Assembly: GCF_001280085.1 (NCBI RefSeq) | Contig: NZ_LGED01000208.1 | Coordinates: 62,001 to 126,000 of the forward strand | Direction of reading: 5' to 3' | DNA from: Saccharothrix sp. NRRL B-16348 | GTDB lineage: Bacteria; Actinomycetota; Actinomycetes; Mycobacteriales; Pseudonocardiaceae | DNA: 64,000 bases | Shown here: positions 54,127 through 63,036 of the stretch, piece by piece | How positions within the stretch are numbered: position 1 is the stretch's first letter | Layout of the letters: each line of letters begins with the position of its first letter | Notes under the pieces: model-generated | What the model saw: only the letters and a program-made list of their open reading frames with translations | Database searches by the model: none | What the model was told of the DNA's origin: nothing | Position numbers and translations under genes: made by a program

Positions 54127-54777
54127 TCAGGCGAGGCCGAGCATCCGGGTGCACCGGTGGACGACGTCGGCGTCACCGTCCACCTTCAGCTCACCCGTGA
54201 CGATCGCGTCGAACGGGGTCAGCAGGCGGGCGCCGATCTTGACGAAGGTGTCCGCCGCACACGTGATCGTCAGGTCCGGCTCGGCCGCGGAGGCGTGGAC
54301 GAAGGAGACGGCCCCGCCCCGCACCTCGATGGCGAAGCTGTCGTCGTCCACTCGGAACTCGTAGGTCTCGTCCACGTCGGGGATCCGGTCGCGGTCGATC
54401 ATCGACTGCAGCGCGAGGAAGCCCCACTCGGCGCGGACGACGTCCTTCGCGTCGCTCTCGCGCAGGAAACCCATGCCCCACTTGGCGATCGCCAGCACGG
54501 CGGGCCGCAGGCCCTCGCCCACCTCGGTGAGCCGGTACGACTTGCCCCGCCCGTCCTCGGCCACCGGCCGGTGCTCGACCACGCCCGCTTCGACCAGCGC
54601 CCTGAGCCGCTCGGCAAGCAGGTTGGGCCCGATGCCCGGCAGGTTGTCGGCCAGGCCGTTGAACCGCTGCGGTGAGATCATCAGCTCGCGCACGATGAGC
54701 AACGTCCACCGCTCCCCGATGATGCCGAGCCCGGCGGCCAACCCGCAGAACTGGCCGTAGTTCCGTCGGGACTTCAT
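54127..54777 (-). CDS. HxlR-family regulator with SCP2-like C-terminal domain
   Basis: A 216-residue protein. Residues 1-100 are an HxlR winged helix (GERWTLLIVRELM, then FNGLADNLPGIGPNLLAERL). The C-terminal ~90 residues (DDDSFAIEVRGGAVSF, LTITCAADTFVKI) look like a sterol-carrier-protein-2-like ligand domain, a combination common in actinobacteria. It is divergent from the AarF operon and likely controls it through the 206-base gap. Confidence 0.87.
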   Translation of the reverse strand: MKSRRNYGQFCGLAAGLGIIGERWTLLIVRELMISPQRFNGLADNLPGIGPNLLAERLRALVEAGVVEHRPVAEDGRGKSYRLTEVGEGLRPAVLAIAKWGMGFLRESDAKDVVRAEWGFLALQSMIDRDRIPDVDETYEFRVDDDSFAIEVRGGAVSFVHASAAEPDLTITCAADTFVKIGARLLTPFDAIVTGELKVDGDADVVHRCTRMLGLA

Positions 54778-54891
54778 CGCGTCGCGCCTTCCGCTGGGAC
54801 CGTCGGCTTCGGTTCACATCCTGAAGCGACCCGAGCCACTCCGCACCATTTCGACTCTCATCGTAGCGCGCTGACCAGCGGCTACCGGCTC

Positions 54892-54926
54892 TTGACACGT
54901 GGATAGACTCACTATCGAATTCGTAG
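54892..54926 (+). promoter_or_regulatory. Promoter and operator-like palindrome before second AarF operon
   Basis: TTGACA at 54892-54897 is followed by TATCGA at 54913-54918 (15-base spacer) or TCGAAT at 54915 (17-base). Overlapping the -10 region is CTATCGAATTCGTAG (54912-54926), centred on the perfect palindrome CGAATTCG. A TCGTAGCG word here (54921) recurs at 54861. Likely target of the divergent HxlR regulator. Confidence 0.45.
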
Positions 54927-54983
54927 CGATCTGGGGGTCGCGTCGAACCTTCGATGATTCCCCCTGTGCGAACGGGGGAAGCC

Positions 54984-56270
54984 ATGGGGTCCGGAACCGC
55001 GCGCAGGGTGAGGGTCGTCGCCAGGGGTGTGCAGGTGATGGCGCTGAGCCTGGCGTGCTCGGGTGCCGCCGGAGTGGAGGCGGTCCGCCGCCGGGCCACC
55101 GCGGGCGGGCGAACCACCGGGCGGTCGTTGGCCGAACGGGTCACCGGGCTGCTGGGCGTGCTGGGGCCGTCGTTCGTCAAGGGCGGCCAGATCCTGAGCA
55201 CCCGGCAGGACCTGCTGCCCGAGCACTGGCGGGCGGAGTTACGGCGGCTGTACGACGACGTGCCGCCGCCGAGCAGGCGCTCGATCGGGCACGCCCTGCG
55301 CCGGGCCTACGGCGAGCGGGAGTCCTGGCCCTTCACGGAGTTCGACCCGCGTCCGACCGCCTGCGGCAGCATCGCCTCCGTGCACCGGGCGGTGCTCGCG
55401 GACGGCCGCGTGGTGGCGGTCAAGGTCCGCCGGATGGACATCGAGCGGACCATGGGGCTCGACTCCGAGCTCCTGCGCGGCCTGGCCCGCGCGCTGCGCC
55501 GGGTGCCCGCGCTCAAGCGCGTCCCGCTGGACGACCTCGTCGGCCAGGTCGCCGACGCGATGGTCCGCCAGCTCGACTTCACCGCCGAGCACCAGGCACT
55601 GAAGACGCTGCGCCGCAACCTGGGCGGGCTGCCGTTCGTCCGGGTGCCCGAGCCCGTCGACGACCTGTGCGCGGACGGCGTGCTGGTGATGGAGTACCTG
55701 CCCGGTCTGGCGCCGTTCCGGCCGGACTCGCTCAGCCCGGACCGCCGTCGGGAGATCGCGACCCGCACGCTGCAAGTCGTCTACCGGATGCTGTTCACCG
55801 ACGGCGTCGTGCACTGCGACCTGCACCCGGGCAACCTCTACCTCGACCGGGACCTCGACGTCGTCATCCTCGACGCCGGGTTCGTGGTCGAACTGCCGGA
55901 CCGGGTCCGCCGGCTGTTCTCGGCGTTCTTCGCCAACATGGTGCTCGGGCGTGGCAGGCGGTGCGCGGACATCGTCATCGAGAGCGCGTCCTCGTGGACC
56001 GGCGACGGCAGCCTGGACGGCTTCCGCCGGGAGATGGCCGAGCTGGTCGAACGGGAGACCGGCGCGCGGTCCGGCGACTTCGAGCTCGCGGTGTTCGCCA
56101 CCCGGCTGTTCGACCTCCAGCGCAGGCACGGCCTGTACGCGGCACCCGAGTTCGTCTTCCCACTGCTGTCCCTGCTCGTCGTCGAGGGAATGATCAAGAG
56201 CCTGGCCTCGGACGTCGACTTCCAGGCCGAGGCGCTGCCGATCCTGCTCGCGAGCCGCGCCGCGGGGTGA
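54984..56270 (+). CDS. AarF/UbiB/ABC1-family kinase-like protein
   Basis: A 428-residue UbiB-type protein with the family motifs KGGQ (66-69), AVKVRR, HCDLHPGNLYL and DAGF. Here the KxGQ motif is complete, unlike the paralogue at 47517-48827. The two align along their whole length, including the C-terminal RRHG-Y/F-YA and FVFP-LLSLLV segments. ATG 54984 is preferred for its GGGGAA site over ATG 54954. First gene of a four-gene operon with a Tat protein, a peroxidase and an SRPBCC protein. Confidence 0.86.
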   Translation: MGSGTARRVRVVARGVQVMALSLACSGAAGVEAVRRRATAGGRTTGRSLAERVTGLLGVLGPSFVKGGQILSTRQDLLPEHWRAELRRLYDDVPPPSRRSIGHALRRAYGERESWPFTEFDPRPTACGSIASVHRAVLADGRVVAVKVRRMDIERTMGLDSELLRGLARALRRVPALKRVPLDDLVGQVADAMVRQLDFTAEHQALKTLRRNLGGLPFVRVPEPVDDLCADGVLVMEYLPGLAPFRPDSLSPDRRREIATRTLQVVYRMLFTDGVVHCDLHPGNLYLDRDLDVVILDAGFVVELPDRVRRLFSAFFANMVLGRGRRCADIVIESASSWTGDGSLDGFRREMAELVERETGARSGDFELAVFATRLFDLQRRHGLYAAPEFVFPLLSLLVVEGMIKSLASDVDFQAEALPILLASRAAG

Positions 56271-56326
56271 ACCACCGGTCGCACTGGTCGACCGGAGCAC
56301 GTACCTCCCACCGAACGGAGAACCAC

Positions 56327-57721
56327 GTGAACGACAACCCTGCCCAGGACGACCAGACCGACGGTTCCGGGGACCGGGCGGACCGCCGCGGCTTCCTCAG
56401 GATGGTCGGCGCCGGAGCCGCCGCCGTCGGCGTCGGCCAGTTGGCCGGCCAGGCGACCGCGAGCGCCGCGCCGTCCGCCGAGGCGTCGTCGGGTGACCCG
56501 CACATCGCCCTCCGGGTCGTGGACTACGTGGACCGGCACTACGTGCTCGCCGCCGTGCCCGCGGGCGTGCGGCCCGGCATGTGGGACGGTCGGAACCCGT
56601 TGCGGCTCAGCGACGGGCTGCGCATCGAGCTGACCAAGGGCCGCGCGGAGGTCCGCCAGGACAAGTACACCGGGGCGATCCTGCTCAAGCCCGGTTCGGG
56701 TGAGGTGGTCGAGGCCCGCGCGGTCGCCGAGGCGGGCACCACCGCGGCCCGGCTGGCGGGTTCCACCGGCAGTCGCGCCGTCGCCGGCGAGCCGACGGCC
56801 GTCGGGTACGACGCCGGGGCGATCCCGGCGTACCAGCTCTCGGTCGTCGCCGCCGGCGGCGGCGCCTGCGCGTCCATGCTGTCGAGCGCGTCGAGCCTGA
56901 AGGCCGCCCTGGAACCGATGACCGCCCACCTGAGCGAGGACCGCCGGAAGGCCGTCTTCGACTCCCTGAAGGACGACTACCCGGTGAACCTGCGGGTGCG
57001 CGCCACCGTGCTCGGCAACGTGATCCCGGTGTCGCCGACCGAGCGGCAGATCCAGTGGCGGCACGCCCGCTACTACGGCGTCGAGGACATCCTCGGCCTG
57101 CTCAGGTTCACGTACGACGCGCAAGCGCCCTCGGTGCTGTCGATGAAGGCGGCGAACGGCGCGGACTTCTTCCCCTCCCAGGGGCTCAACTCGATCCACT
57201 GCCGGATCGAGATGCTCGACCTCGGTCTGACCGGGCTCACCTCGGGCCCGATGCTGCTGCCGAGCGAGAGCCTCACCTGGCCGCCCTACTCGACCCCCAT
57301 GCACCTCTCGCAGCCCGTGACGTTCTACGACGAGCACGACTCGCAGCGCCCCCTGCTGACCGTGAACGAGAACACGATGTCGCTCTACGACTACAACGGC
57401 CTGACGATCAAGAAGATCGGCAGCCGGGTGCACGCGAGCGGCAGGATCGACCTCGCCTACGAGGTCACCAACCAGACCGACTCGGTGATGTCGGGCCGCT
57501 GGGTGCTCATCGGCGACCACACGGACACCAGCTTCGCCCACACCGACGCCGCGATCGACCTCGGCCCGGCCGGCTCGGCCAACAGCTCGAAGGTCGTCGA
57601 GATCCAGGCTCCCGTCCGCAAGTCGGAGCTGAGCCAGACGGTCGCGTTCGGCGTGATGTCGTTGACCGACCCCATGGTCGTGGGGGTCGACCAGACCACC
57701 TTCAAGTTCCCGAATGCGTGA
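56327..57721 (+). CDS. Tat-exported protein of unknown function
   Basis: A 464-residue protein. Its first 45 residues are a twin-arginine signal (DRRGFLRMVGAGAAAVGVG) ending in an Ala-rich cleavage region. The mature part has no family I recognise; it alternates beta-rich segments and a central helical part. Aromatic- and Ser-rich strands (SLYDYNGLTIKKIGSRVHAS) suggest a secreted beta-structured domain. GTG 56327 follows ACGGAGAACC. Its place between AarF and a Dyp peroxidase suggests export with, or action on, a redox or lipid partner (inference). Confidence 0.72.
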   Translation: MNDNPAQDDQTDGSGDRADRRGFLRMVGAGAAAVGVGQLAGQATASAAPSAEASSGDPHIALRVVDYVDRHYVLAAVPAGVRPGMWDGRNPLRLSDGLRIELTKGRAEVRQDKYTGAILLKPGSGEVVEARAVAEAGTTAARLAGSTGSRAVAGEPTAVGYDAGAIPAYQLSVVAAGGGACASMLSSASSLKAALEPMTAHLSEDRRKAVFDSLKDDYPVNLRVRATVLGNVIPVSPTERQIQWRHARYYGVEDILGLLRFTYDAQAPSVLSMKAANGADFFPSQGLNSIHCRIEMLDLGLTGLTSGPMLLPSESLTWPPYSTPMHLSQPVTFYDEHDSQRPLLTVNENTMSLYDYNGLTIKKIGSRVHASGRIDLAYEVTNQTDSVMSGRWVLIGDHTDTSFAHTDAAIDLGPAGSANSSKVVEIQAPVRKSELSQTVAFGVMSLTDPMVVGVDQTTFKFPNA

Positions 57722-57731
57722 AGATCCGAGC

Positions 57732-58976
57732 ATGACCGGCTCGGCCCGGGGCGGGCGCACGACCCGCCCCGGGCCGACCGGCCGGTCGGAGGTGTGGTCG
57801 GGGGTGGACAGCGCACCCGGCCCGGAGGCGCTCGTCCTCCAGCTCGACGTCGTGGCGGGAGCGCTCGACGCCTGCCTCGCCGTCATCGGGGACCTCGCCG
57901 ACGGGTTGCGGGAGATCGGTGTCCGGCCGGGGTTCGAACGCCTGCCGGGTGACGAGTCCATTGTGGACGGCACCTCGCTGATCGGCGCGTCCGTCCGGCT
58001 GTTCAAGGGCGAGTGGACCGCGTGGCGCGACGACTCCGACCACTCGCCCCGTTGGGGGCACGACGTGGCGTGCCCGCCGTCGCTGCGCACGATGCAGGCG
58101 AAGCGGGACGACGAGTTCCCGGCGTTCGCGACGGAACCCGATCGGGTCGGGCACGAGACCGACCTCTGCGTGGTGGTCGAGTCGCACGACCGCGCCGTGC
58201 TCGACGCCGTGCACGACGTCGTGGCCCGCTTGGAAGCCGGTCTGCGCCTGCGCCGGTCCCACCGCGGCACGCGCGACGCCGACGGCCGTGACCCGTTCGG
58301 CTTCCGCGACGAGATCAGCAACCTCCAGCACCTCCGCGAGCACGACCCGACCCGCTACCGCGGGCACGTGTTCACCACCGACCCGTCCGGCGAGGTCGAC
58401 GGCTCGTACCTGGCGTTCCGCCAGTACCGGGCCCGCCCCGAGCGCCTGCCCGCGGACGGTCCGCTGCACCTGCCCGCGGGCCGCGGGCTGCCCGCGCGCT
58501 CGTTGTCCGCCGAGCAGGTCATGGGCCGGTGCCGCGCGTCGGGTCTCGTCGTGGAAGCCGACACCGGACGCCTCCTGCACCCCGAGCCGGACGAGGCACA
58601 GGGCAGCCGGGCGTTCCCGGTGGCCCACCTGCGCAAGGCCAACCCGCGCGGGCACGGCACGACGCCGTTCGGCGCCGACGTCCGGGTCCGGGACGCCCGC
58701 ATCCTGCGCCGCAGCTACCCGTACACCAGGACGGTCGACGGGCGCGCGGAAGCCGGGATGCTGTTCCTGGCGTTCCAGGCCGACATCCAGGGCAGAGGCT
58801 TCGAGTTCATCCACAACGAGTGGCTGATGTCCGACTTCAACGGCGCGCCCGACCCGCTGCTGGCGCCCGAGTCCGGACTGGTGGAGCCGTTGACCGGCTG
58901 CTACTACTTCATCCCACGGGACCAGGCCGGCGTCGCCGGTGTGGTCCACCGCCTGCTGACGGAGCGAGGAGCATGA
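57732..58976 (+). CDS. Dyp-type haem peroxidase
   Basis: A 414-residue protein with Dyp features: the haem-pocket GxxDG motif appears as FGFRDEISN (Gly replaced by Glu), the proximal His is in VAHLRKANPRG, and RRSYPYTR and GMLFLAFQADI follow as in the family. The catalytic Asp is kept. No signal peptide is visible. ATG 57714, overlapping the upstream stop, is an alternative start. It is coupled to the SRPBCC gene by ATGA. Confidence 0.82.
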   Translation: MTGSARGGRTTRPGPTGRSEVWSGVDSAPGPEALVLQLDVVAGALDACLAVIGDLADGLREIGVRPGFERLPGDESIVDGTSLIGASVRLFKGEWTAWRDDSDHSPRWGHDVACPPSLRTMQAKRDDEFPAFATEPDRVGHETDLCVVVESHDRAVLDAVHDVVARLEAGLRLRRSHRGTRDADGRDPFGFRDEISNLQHLREHDPTRYRGHVFTTDPSGEVDGSYLAFRQYRARPERLPADGPLHLPAGRGLPARSLSAEQVMGRCRASGLVVEADTGRLLHPEPDEAQGSRAFPVAHLRKANPRGHGTTPFGADVRVRDARILRRSYPYTRTVDGRAEAGMLFLAFQADIQGRGFEFIHNEWLMSDFNGAPDPLLAPESGLVEPLTGCYYFIPRDQAGVAGVVHRLLTERGA

Positions 58977-59440
58977 CGGATCACGGCACTGTCGACGTGG
59001 TGGACGAAGGCCCGGCCATCCGCGCGACCGTCGACCTCACCGGCGTCGCGCCGCGTCAGGCGCTGCGCGCGTTCACCGACCCGGACCTCGTGCGGCGGTG
59101 GTGGGCGGGCGGCGCGCTCACCGCCCGGCTCGAACCCGGCGGCGAGTACGTGGTGCGGTTCGACGCGCTCGACCAGACCCTGCGCGGCTCGATCACCGAG
59201 TACGACCCCGAGCGGACCCTGGCGTTCACCTGGGCGTGGGACCACGAGCCGGACGAGCCCGCTTATGCCGTCACGGTCATGGCCGAGGAGACAGCCGACG
59301 GCGGCCGGATCACCCTCACCCACGGGACCTACGAGGATTCCGAGGCAGGCCGTGCGGCGGCGGCGTCGCACCGGGAAGGCTGGGAGTACTTCCTCCCCCG
59401 GCTGGCCGGTGCGCTGCCGCCGGCGGACGGGCCCCGCTGA
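58973..59440 (+). CDS. SRPBCC/AHSA1-family protein
   Basis: A 155-residue START-like protein with the AHSA1 pattern: an FTDPDLVRRWWAGG segment, then GGEYVVRFDA and a C-terminal helix containing HREGWEYFLPRL. Such proteins bind small hydrophobic ligands in a helix-grip fold. ATG 58973 overlaps the peroxidase stop; the gene ends at a hairpin terminator. Confidence 0.85.
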   Translation: MTDHGTVDVVDEGPAIRATVDLTGVAPRQALRAFTDPDLVRRWWAGGALTARLEPGGEYVVRFDALDQTLRGSITEYDPERTLAFTWAWDHEPDEPAYAVTVMAEETADGGRITLTHGTYEDSEAGRAAAASHREGWEYFLPRLAGALPPADGPR

Positions 59441-59459
59441 CGTCCTGTCGTAGGCGCAC

Positions 59460-59482
59460 CGCCCGCTGTTCACCAGCGGGCG
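59460..59482. terminator. Bidirectional terminator
   Basis: Perfect 9-bp arms (59460-59468 and 59474-59482) around TTCAC, between convergent genes. The loop and right arm overlap the last codons of the nucleotidyltransferase gene. Confidence 0.6.
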
Positions 59483-61020
59483 AGCGCGTCCACGAGCCTG
59501 CGCAGCCACGTTGCGGCGTCGCCCTCGACGCCGGGCCGCTCGGCGCGGAAGTTCTCCCAGTCGACGTGGAGACGGAGGTCGAGCACGGACGCCCAGGTGA
59601 AGCTGTCGGCCTCGGCGCCCAATTCGGGGCGGATCAGGTCGCGGACCAGGTCCAGTGACACCGCAGTCCGCTCGGCGAGCAGCACGGCGTCGTACAGGTC
59701 CTTGCCCTGCGGGTAGTTGTCGGTCGCCAGCCACTGGAGCTTCCAGGCCAGCGACAGGGCGGGCGACGCGGCGAGCACCCGCGTGCCGAGAGGCGGGACC
59801 TCGACGTCGACCGGCGCGTCGGGCAGGTCCTCGTTGAACACCAGGTCCACCTGCACCGCGCCCTGCGGGAGGCCGTCGACGTCGAACGGGAACACCAGCC
59901 GCCGACCCGGCACCCGCTCGTAGGTCCAGATGTGCTCGGCCACCACCTGGTCGGCGCGCAGGCCCGGACCGGGCTCGGCGCCGACGGCGGCCACCAGCCC
60001 TTCCAGCATCGCCCGCGCCTCCGGGCCGTCCGGGGCGAAGGTCTTCGGCACCACCACGAAGTCCAGGTCACCGGGTTCGCGGGCGACCTCGCCGAGCCAG
60101 GCGCGCAGGGCGACGCTGCCGCGCAGCACCAGGTTCCCCGCCCACGGCGAGGCGGCCAGGACCGCGAGCACGTGCGCCATCGCGGCCCGCCGTGCGGCCG
60201 ACCAGCGGGCGCCTTCGGCCGGGTCGCCGAACACCGGCTCGCCCGCCCGGAAGGCGTGGTCGAAGTGCTTGAGCGCCGGGTCGAACACCTGCTGCTGCCG
60301 GACGTCCCGGCCCTCGGCCGCCAGCGGGCGGAAGGTCGACGGCGTGCCGCTGCCGTGGGACACCGCGCTCCCGAGCAGGTCGTCGCGCACGGTCTGCCGA
60401 TCGCCCCACCGGGTGGGTTCGAGCCACCCGCGGTCGACGTGCAGCGCGTCGTCGTGGACGACGTACTCCTCCTCGACCTCCAGCACCTCGTACCCGCGGT
60501 CGCGCAGCACGGCCAGCAGCGCGTCGAGCCGGGTCCGGGCGGTGGCGAGGCCGACCCCGCGGCACCGCTGCGTGACGAACCGCTCCTCGTGCCGGCCGTG
60601 TCGCCGCCGGGCGTTGCGCGACACGTTCGCCCCGTTCTCGGCGATCGCCCACCTCAACCGGTCGACCGCGTCGCGGTCCCCGGAGGGCAGCAGCACCTTC
60701 ACGTGGTGCTCGAAGTACAGCTCGTCGGAGGCGTCCAGGTCGGACGCGGGCACGCCCTCGTTCCACGGCGCGGCCTCGATCTTGACCCGCAGCACCCCCA
60801 GCCCTTCCGCGGCCAGGTCGGCCCGCCACCCGTCGACGAGGCGGTGCAGGTCGTCCAGCGTGCCGCTGCCCTGCACCGTCAGCATCGGCTGGGACGGCGT
60901 GTCGCCGCCGTCGAGCAGGATGTGGGTGAACTTCCCGCCCCGCCGCGAGGCGAACGCGGCCAGCGCGTCCGCCTCCTGCGCGGAACCGGTCAGGTGCACC
61001 TCGAAATCACCGGAGAACAT
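59470..61020 (-). CDS. AbiEii/AbiGii-type nucleotidyltransferase with N-terminal domain
   Basis: A 516-residue protein. The C-terminal ~260 residues resemble AbiEii-type nucleotidyltransferases: NLVLRGSVALRAWLG then the acidic GDLDFVVV pair, and a downstream QVDLVFNEDL. AbiEii toxins modify nucleotides or tRNA, with an antitoxin alongside; no AbiEi-like gene is adjacent. The N-terminal ~230 residues, with a HxxHH-type region and charged helices, match nothing I know. It may be a stand-alone defence or housekeeping enzyme. Confidence 0.65.
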   Translation of the reverse strand: MFSGDFEVHLTGSAQEADALAAFASRRGGKFTHILLDGGDTPSQPMLTVQGSGTLDDLHRLVDGWRADLAAEGLGVLRVKIEAAPWNEGVPASDLDASDELYFEHHVKVLLPSGDRDAVDRLRWAIAENGANVSRNARRRHGRHEERFVTQRCRGVGLATARTRLDALLAVLRDRGYEVLEVEEEYVVHDDALHVDRGWLEPTRWGDRQTVRDDLLGSAVSHGSGTPSTFRPLAAEGRDVRQQQVFDPALKHFDHAFRAGEPVFGDPAEGARWSAARRAAMAHVLAVLAASPWAGNLVLRGSVALRAWLGEVAREPGDLDFVVVPKTFAPDGPEARAMLEGLVAAVGAEPGPGLRADQVVAEHIWTYERVPGRRLVFPFDVDGLPQGAVQVDLVFNEDLPDAPVDVEVPPLGTRVLAASPALSLAWKLQWLATDNYPQGKDLYDAVLLAERTAVSLDLVRDLIRPELGAEADSFTWASVLDLRLHVDWENFRAERPGVEGDAATWLRRLVDALARW

Positions 61021-61099
61021 GCCCCGAATACTGTCAGCCCACCTCGAACGGCCGGAAACGCCTTTTCGCCCGTTCCCGTTGGGCGACGGGACTTCGCGA

Positions 61100-62131
61100 T
61101 CACAGCAGCCGCGGGTCGACGTGGACCTTCGGTCCGGGGCAGGCGCCCGCGACGGGCTGCCCGGCCAGCACGTCCGCGACCTGGTCCAGGCCGACGGTCG
61201 CGGCCACCAGCGGGCGGGGATCGACCGTGCCGGCCGCGTAGGCGGCGATGGTGTCGTCCAGGCCCGGTGAGGCGGACAGGACGCCGACGGCGGTCACGTC
61301 CTTGAGCGCCAACGTCCGGGTGTCGACCCTGCTGGGGCTGCCCGCCAGTCCGATGTAGACGATCCGGCCGGCCGGTTCGACCAGGTCGAGCGCCAACGCC
61401 GGGAGGTGGGCGGCGTTCGACGCGTCCACGACGGCGTCGAACGGCAGGTCCGGCAGCGCGCCTTCATCCCAGGTGTGCTCGAAGCCGAGGTCGCGCGCGA
61501 AGGCGAGCGACTCGGCGGTACGGCCCATCAGGTGCACCTCGGCGCCGGCGGCACGCAGGAACATCGCGGTCAGCAGCCCGATCGTGCCGGGTCCCAGCAC
61601 CAGCGCCCGGTCGCCGGCGCCGACGTCGGCGGCCCGTGCGGCGCGCAGCGCGTTGCCACCGGGCTCGACCAGCGCGCCGAGCACCGCGTCGACCGGGTCC
61701 GGCAGGCCGTGCAGCGACCAGGCGGGGACGGCGATCCGCTCGGCCAGGGCACCGGGCCGGCCGTCGCGGATGCCGACTTCCTGCCGGCGCTCGCAGACGT
61801 GCCGCCGCCCGCGCAGGCAGCGGCGGCACGTACCGTCGCCGAGCATGGTGTCGCCCATGACGCGGCGGCCGAGCCAGGACGGGTCGACGCCCTCGCCGAT
61901 CGCGGAGACGGTGCCCGCCCACTCGTGGCCCAGCCGCAGCGGGTAGGAGCTGTGGCCCTCGTGCAGGTAGGCCATCTCCCCGGTGAAGAACTCGACGTCC
62001 GTGCCGCAGACGCCGACCCGCTCGACGTCCACGACCGCTTCACCCGGGACGGCCTCCGGCGCCGGGACCTCCCGCACCTCCGCCTCCCGGGGTGCGGTGA
62101 GCACGAAGGCGCGCATGGTGCGAGGTCTCAC
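61100..62131 (-). CDS. Zinc-dependent alcohol dehydrogenase (MDR family)
   Basis: A 343-residue medium-chain dehydrogenase. The catalytic zinc site is CGTD (C42) and GHEWAG; the structural zinc motif is CRRCLRGRRHVC. The coenzyme fold has VLGPGTIGLL. Family members oxidise sugars or polyols. GTG 62131 overlaps the FAH-type stop (GTGA); ATG 62116 is an alternative. It belongs to the sugar-acid catabolic operon. Confidence 0.88.
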   Translation of the reverse strand: MRPRTMRAFVLTAPREAEVREVPAPEAVPGEAVVDVERVGVCGTDVEFFTGEMAYLHEGHSSYPLRLGHEWAGTVSAIGEGVDPSWLGRRVMGDTMLGDGTCRRCLRGRRHVCERRQEVGIRDGRPGALAERIAVPAWSLHGLPDPVDAVLGALVEPGGNALRAARAADVGAGDRALVLGPGTIGLLTAMFLRAAGAEVHLMGRTAESLAFARDLGFEHTWDEGALPDLPFDAVVDASNAAHLPALALDLVEPAGRIVYIGLAGSPSRVDTRTLALKDVTAVGVLSASPGLDDTIAAYAAGTVDPRPLVAATVGLDQVADVLAGQPVAGACPGPKVHVDPRLL

Positions 62132-62988
62132 CGGGGGCCGATCACGTGCTGCCGCTGCCTGCCCAGCCCTTCGATGCCCAGCTCCACCACGTCACCGGGC
62201 CGCAGCCAGAGCTGCGGGGTGTGGCCCATGCCGACGCCGGGCGGGGTGCCGGTGTTGATCAGGTCGCCGGGCTCCAGCACCATGAACTGGCTCAGGTGGT
62301 GCACGATGAAGTACGGGTCGAAGACCATCGTCGCGGTGGTGCCGGTCTGCCGGCGGATCCCGTTGACGTCCAGCCACAGGTCCAGCGCCAGGACGTCGCC
62401 GACCTCGTCCGGGGTGACCAGCCACGGGCCGGCCGGGTTGAACGTCTCGGCGGACTTGCCCTTGCTCCACTGCCCGCCGCGCTCCAGCTGGAACGTCCGC
62501 TCGCTCACGTCGTTGACCACGACGTAGCCGGCGATCGCGTCGCGCGCCTCCTCCACCGAGTCCAGGTAGCCGGTGCGCCTGCCGATCACGATCCCGAGTT
62601 CGACCTCCCAGTCGGTCTTGGTGGAGCCGCGCGGGATGCGGACGTCGTCGTTCGGGCCGACGAGCGTGTTCGGCGACTTGGTGAACAGGATCGGCTCGTC
62701 CGGCACCGCCTGGCCGGTCTCGGCGGCGTGGTCGCGGTAGTTCAGGCCGATGCACAGGATCTGGTGCGGGCGGGCGATGGGCGCGCCGATCCGCTCGCCC
62801 GCGAAGCGGGACACCCGGCCCGCCGCGGCGCGGTCGGCGACCACGGGACGGACGCGGTCCAGGCCACCGCCGCCGAAGAACTCCTCGTCGAAGTCCCGGA
62901 CGACGTCGGACAGGTCGACGTAGGTCTCGTCGTCCAGGCGGGCGACGGGCTTCTCGGCGCCGGGCGCGCCGATGCGCATGAGGTACAA
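62128..62988 (-). CDS. FAH-family hydrolase (2,4-diketo-3-deoxy-sugar-acid hydrolase-like)
   Basis: A 286-residue fumarylacetoacetate-hydrolase-fold enzyme: IGLNYRDHAAETG, the metal-binding DWEVELGIVIG and VNDVSERTFQ, and the C-terminal GDLINTGTPPGVGMG. In sugar-acid operons such enzymes split diketo-deoxy acids, consistent with the neighbours. TTG 62988 has a GGAGCG site six bases away; ATG 62979 is the alternative. Confidence 0.88.
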   Translation of the reverse strand: MYLMRIGAPGAEKPVARLDDETYVDLSDVVRDFDEEFFGGGGLDRVRPVVADRAAAGRVSRFAGERIGAPIARPHQILCIGLNYRDHAAETGQAVPDEPILFTKSPNTLVGPNDDVRIPRGSTKTDWEVELGIVIGRRTGYLDSVEEARDAIAGYVVVNDVSERTFQLERGGQWSKGKSAETFNPAGPWLVTPDEVGDVLALDLWLDVNGIRRQTGTTATMVFDPYFIVHHLSQFMVLEPGDLINTGTPPGVGMGHTPQLWLRPGDVVELGIEGLGRQRQHVIGPR

Positions 62989-63036
62989 GGGGTTCGCTCC
63001 AGGGTCGGTGGTGAGGGGTTCAGGACGCGGCGGCGT

